Shown here: positions 61,901-64,000 of the stretch, one piece after another
Position numbering within the stretch: position 1 is the stretch's first letter
Layout: every line of letters begins with the position of its first letter
Source: CAIMUM01 sp034429715
GTDB lineage: Bacteria; Chloroflexota; Dehalococcoidia; GIF9; UBA5629
Direction of reading: 5' to 3'
Length of the DNA stretch: 64,000 nucleotides
NCBI GenBank assembly: GCA_034429715.1
Contig: DAOUFR010000123.1
Coordinates: 1 to 64,000 of the forward strand
Program-made: the position numbers and the translations under genes
Notes under the pieces: generated by a model
What the model saw: the letters and a program-made list of their open reading frames with translations, nothing else
Told to the model about the DNA's origin: nothing
Databases searched by the model: none

Positions 61901-63443
61901 ACACAAGCACCGCCTCAACCGCGTGGTGGTCGCATCCTGCACGCCGCGCACGCACGAGCCTATTTTCCGTGAGACGTTGCGCGAGGCCGGTCTCAATCCA
62001 TATTTATTTGAGCTGGCCAATATCCGGGACCAGTGCTCGTGGGTGCATTCCGCCGAGCCGGAGCAGGCTACTAATAAAGCGGCCCAGCTTATGAAGATGT
62101 CCGTCGCGCGGGCCAGGCTGCTTTCCCCGCTGACCGGCACAACCTTTGCCGTGGACCAGATGGGCCTGGTCATCGGGGGTGGCGTGAGCGGCATGACGGC
62201 GGCGCTGGCGCTGGCAGGTCAGGGTTTCAAGGTGCACCTGGTGGAGAAGTCCGGCAGGCTGGGCGGCAACGCCCTCGATTTAAATTACACGCTGGAGCAT
62301 GAGGACATTCAGCCCTTCGTGGCGGGCCTGGTCAGGCAGGTGGAGGAGAGTCCTAATATAATCCTGCATCTGAGCGCCGATGTTACCGGCGTGGCGGGCT
62401 TTATCGGACAGTTCGAAGTGACCGTTTTTCAGGATGCCAAAGACATCAAGGTCTCCTGCGGCGCTATCATCGTGGCCACCGGCGCCGAGCCGGCCGCGGC
62501 CAGGGAATATCTGTACGGGAAGGACAGCAGGGTGATCACGCAACTTGAGCTGGAGAGGCGTCTGACAGAGGACGCCACGACCTGGGCGGGAAAGAACGTG
62601 GTGATGGTCCAGTGCGTCGGATCGCGTAACGAGGAAAGGGCCTATTGCAGCCGTATCTGTTGCTCGATGGCGGTTAAGAATGCCCTCAAGATCAAGAAGA
62701 ACGATCCCTCGGCCAATATATATGTGCTGTACCGTGACATCCGCACCTACGGGTTCCGCGAGAAATATTACAGGCAGGCGCGTGAGGCGGGCGTCATATT
62801 TATTCGCTATGACCGTGATGCGCCGCCGGTGGTTACAAATGAGAACGGCCTGGTGATCAGCCTCAAGAGTCCCGATTTCCCCGAGCAGATCGAGATTGAG
62901 GTTGACAATGTAGTGCTGAGCACCGGCGTCGATGCCGCCGAGGGGAACAGGCGGGTGGCCGACATGCTGAAGGTGCCGGTCAATGCCGACGGCTTCTTCG
63001 TCGAGGCGCATCTCAAGCTGCGTCCCGTGGAGTTTGCCACAGAGGGCATTTATCTCTGCGGGCTGGCGCATTCGCCCAAGCATCTGGACGAGAATATCTC
63101 GCAGGCGCGCGCCGCGGCCTCGCGCGTGTCGGTCGTGCTCTCCAAGTCATATCTGGAAGTGGGCGCGCAGGTCTCACGTGTGGACCAGTCGAAGTGCATC
63201 TCGTGCATGACCTGCACCAAGGTCTGTCCCTACGGAGCGCCGACGGTGAACGCCGACCGCAAGGCCGAGATAATCGCCGCCAAGTGCATGGGCTGCGGCA
63301 TCTGCGCCGCCGAATGTCCTGCCTGCGCCATACAGTTGAATCATTTCGCGTCGAGGCAGTTCAAGGATATGCTGGACGAGTTATTTAAAGATATAAAAGA
63401 AGAAACGACGCCGGCGCTGCCGGAGAAGATGGGAGTGCTATGA
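58932..63443 (+). CDS. hdrA: HdrA-GltD-HdrA fusion, putative electron-bifurcating flavoprotein
   Basis: A 1503-residue flavoprotein. Residues ~1-160: HdrA1 N-part (FAD motif GGGIAG at 24-29, 4Fe-4S at Cys120/123/126/130). Residues ~165-575: a GltD/NfnB-like module inserted in HdrA1 (N-terminal cluster cysteines 170-221, FAD loop GAGPAG at 271-276, NAD(P)H loop GGGNVA at 402-407). Residues ~637-920: rest of HdrA1 with cysteines at 637-653 and the QCVGSR...CSSVCC motif. Residues ~935-1503: complete HdrA2 (FVCHCG, FAD GGGVSG at 1082-1087, QCVGSR...CSRICC, and 4Fe-4S motifs at 1422-1432 and 1452-1462). ATG 58956 has the better ribosome site (AAGGTAA) than ATG 58932. Confidence 0.92.
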   Translation: MKSEGNRDMGKDIKKKTGAVLVQGGGIAGIQAALDLAGSGFKVYLVERSAAIGGMMSHLDKTFPTGDCATCIVSPKLVECARNLNVEILTLSELADLQGEPGSFTATVRRYPRYVDEDKCTACAQCTDVCPVDVPNHFDREMGTRKAIAKYYAQATPNIFGILKNGHAPCKVACPANINVQGYVQLIKKKEYVKAVNLIRERNPLSAICGRACNHPCEAVCTRGKLDDPVAIRLLKKFASDREMELVESGQIPLPDEKAPPPGAKKVAVIGAGPAGLTAAADLADRGHAVTVYESSSAAGGMLRWGIPQYRLPKNILDYEVELVRRKGIVFKYNCRIGKDIAYDKLRKDSDAVFIGVGVQVSRRLGVEGEDLAGIDYGVEFLSRAVDMGNPPEVSGKVVVIGGGNVAVDVARTALRLGADSVDMVSLEQRSEMPALPEEVAETLEEGISVTNGWGPRRILGGGSVSGIELKRCASVFDQEGRFCPAYDEKDLKTIQADHVIIAIGQALDKDFIGAAGLDIERGCFKIDSVTFETSAGGVFAGGDSVTGPASIIQAVGAGKKAAESIDRYLKNGDMRSNRFEDTVKPLPEELLPDIFGKQKSARAVPEYLPAAQRSGNFHETEGGLSEQAALAESQRCLNCALCSECRECVGACEQNAIDHYMGQREVKLEVGSVILAPGFEEFPAEKKGEFGFGRYANVLTSVQFERMLSASGPFEGHVVRRSDGKEARRIAWIQCVGSRDEKCGNGYCSSVCCMVSTKQALVASDHTPGLQCSIFYMDIRAHGKDFDQYYERAANSGNISYVRSMPSRVLQVPGTEDLRLQFYADNGAMEEREFDLVVLSVGMQAGKDARETASRLGVDLDEYGFCSTDRLSPLETSRPGIFVAGAFQEPKDIPETVTQASAAASMSMELLAEARNSLISKPVYPEEHDVTDEQPRIGVFVCHCGKNIASVVDVERVAQIAAEQPGVVFATHTMYTCADSSLNSIRDMIHKHRLNRVVVASCTPRTHEPIFRETLREAGLNPYLFELANIRDQCSWVHSAEPEQATNKAAQLMKMSVARARLLSPLTGTTFAVDQMGLVIGGGVSGMTAALALAGQGFKVHLVEKSGRLGGNALDLNYTLEHEDIQPFVAGLVRQVEESPNIILHLSADVTGVAGFIGQFEVTVFQDAKDIKVSCGAIIVATGAEPAAAREYLYGKDSRVITQLELERRLTEDATTWAGKNVVMVQCVGSRNEERAYCSRICCSMAVKNALKIKKNDPSANIYVLYRDIRTYGFREKYYRQAREAGVIFIRYDRDAPPVVTNENGLVISLKSPDFPEQIEIEVDNVVLSTGVDAAEGNRRVADMLKVPVNADGFFVEAHLKLRPVEFATEGIYLCGLAHSPKHLDENISQARAAASRVSVVLSKSYLEVGAQVSRVDQSKCISCMTCTKVCPYGAPTVNADRKAEIIAAKCMGCGICAAECPACAIQLNHFASRQFKDMLDELFKDIKEETTPALPEKMGVL

Positions 63444-63883
63444 ATGACAAAGAGACCACCATCGTGGCCTTCTGCTGCATCTACTGCGCCTATGCGGCGG
63501 CCGACCTGGCCGGCTCAATGCGGCTGCAGTATCCATCCAACGTGAGGATAATACGCACGCCCTGCACGGGCCGGCTTGAGGTGGAGTATTTCCTCAGGGC
63601 CTTCGAGAACGGCGCTGACGGCGTGCTGGTGGCTGGTTGTGAGGAGGGGAGCTGCCACTTCAAGGAGGGCAACCTCATCGCGAAGCGTCGCGTGGCCTAT
63701 GCCCGCAAGTTTTTAGCCGAGAGCGGTCTGGAAGCTGAGAGGCTCAAGATGGTCAATGTCAGCGCTGCCATGGCGCGTCAGCTGACCGAGCATATAAAAG
63801 AGATGGCCGAGACGGTGAAAAAGCTGGGGCCCAGCCCGTTGAATAAAGCAAAACAGTCCGCCCCTCAGGAGGCAAAGCTATGA
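63440..63883 (+). CDS. mvhD: MvhD/FlpD-family iron-sulfur subunit
   Basis: A 147-residue delta-subunit protein. It has the complete pattern: FCCIYCAYAAADLAG, VRIIRTPCTGRLEVEYFLRAFENGADGVLVAGCEEGSCHFKEGN, with the CxxC and Cys-x4-Cys pairs that ligate a [2Fe-2S] cluster. It passes electrons into HdrA. It overlaps hdrA by 4 nt and metV by 4 nt. Confidence 0.94.
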   Translation: MNDKETTIVAFCCIYCAYAAADLAGSMRLQYPSNVRIIRTPCTGRLEVEYFLRAFENGADGVLVAGCEEGSCHFKEGNLIAKRRVAYARKFLAESGLEAERLKMVNVSAAMARQLTEHIKEMAETVKKLGPSPLNKAKQSAPQEAKL

Positions 63884-64000
63884 TAGTCGCAGAGAGAAAG
63901 AGCATCAATGAACTTGTCGATATGCTGCCCAACGACTCCAAAATACTGGTGCTGGGCTGCGGAACCTGCGTGACCGTGTGCCTGGCCGGGGGCGAGCGTG
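63880..64000 (+). CDS. metV: MetV-like zinc-binding subunit of methylene-THF reductase, N-terminal part (cut by window)
   Basis: The first 40 residues of a MetV protein. VLGCGTCVTVCLAGG near residues 24-38 is the conserved cysteine-rich start of the MetV C-terminal-domain family that pairs with short MetF in acetogens. The start ATG 63880 overlaps the preceding stop by 4 nt (ATGA), with AGGAGG upstream. The gene continues beyond the window. Confidence 0.8.
   Translation, partial: MIVAERKSINELVDMLPNDSKILVLGCGTCVTVCLAGGER

Noticed and set aside
1..64000. tRNA genes, rRNA, CRISPR arrays, insertion sequences or prophage
   Set aside because: No cloverleaf-like T-loop/acceptor pairs, no direct-repeat arrays, no transposase, integrase or phage protein motifs were seen in any intergenic gap or frame.

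Overview
The window reads as one stretch of chromosome from an anaerobic bacterium, most likely a Dehalococcoidia-type Chloroflexota. This is an inference from the mix of genes: a CBS-less GuaB3-type IMP dehydrogenase, a large bacterial SRP RNA, an Obg/TGS GTPase, many acyl-CoA ligases, and a MetF/MetV-Hdr-Mvh methylene-tetrahydrofolate reductase type operon. No rRNA, tRNA, insertion sequence, phage gene, CRISPR array or attachment site was recognised. Coding density is high, and most starts have a GGAGG-type ribosome site, often with GTG or TTG starts.

Layout. 1-10986 (+): the tail of one and six complete AMP-forming long-chain acyl-CoA ligase paralogues in tandem, separated by short gaps that hold strong GC hairpins and closed by a strong bidirectional terminator. 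11033-15412 (-): a lipoprotein, a GatZ-PfkB fusion and a CoA-disulfide-reductase/rhodanese fusion. 15537-19284 (+): a transglutaminase-like lipoprotein, an unknown protein and two transporters. 19334-24441: GuaB3 (-), then rsmI, a Cys-rich protein, metG and a polyprenyl synthase (+). 24448-32066: ftsH, a MarR regulator, rsfS, ndk, cvpA-like, thiL-tsaE-tsaB, a zinc-ribbon membrane protein and a cyclophilin. 32076-35923: a GGCT-like protein, a phosphoesterase, the SRP RNA gene with its promoter, rsmA-ispE and a VTT membrane protein. 35920-43407 (-): a CCA-type nucleotidyltransferase, a CPBP protease, a K+-channel-like protein with an altered filter, then an extracytoplasmic thiol-redox cluster (trxA, ccdA, two TlpA proteins and a large two-redoxin protein). 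43428-49261 (-): a sugar nucleotidyltransferase, cysE, tatD, an eIF2B-like protein, a TGS GTPase and an MFS transporter. 49559-50291 (+): a zinc-ribbon protein and an RRM protein.

The most remarkable region is 50388-64000 (+). A consensus promoter (TTGACA, 17-bp spacer, extended -10 TATAAT) precedes a tightly packed operon: mvhD-like, metF, two ferredoxin/glutamate-synthase FMN-domain proteins (one degenerate), a GATase plus GXGXG protein, hdrC, hdrB, a 1503-residue HdrA-GltD-HdrA fusion, a second mvhD and metV, which runs off the window. MetFV-HdrABC-MvhD is a known architecture for a putatively electron-bifurcating methylene-THF reductase in acetogens. The three split glutamate-synthase modules and the GltD module spliced into HdrA suggest a composite flavin-based electron-transfer complex that joins C1 metabolism to NAD(P)H and possibly to glutamate/ammonia metabolism. 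That function is inference.

Regulation. Several genes (thiL, the GGCT-like gene, the phosphoesterase, cysE and perhaps rsmI) have a TATAAT-like box, often preceded by TGn, only 6-12 nt from the start codon, which points to leaderless or near-leaderless mRNAs. rsfS appears to start at CTG.
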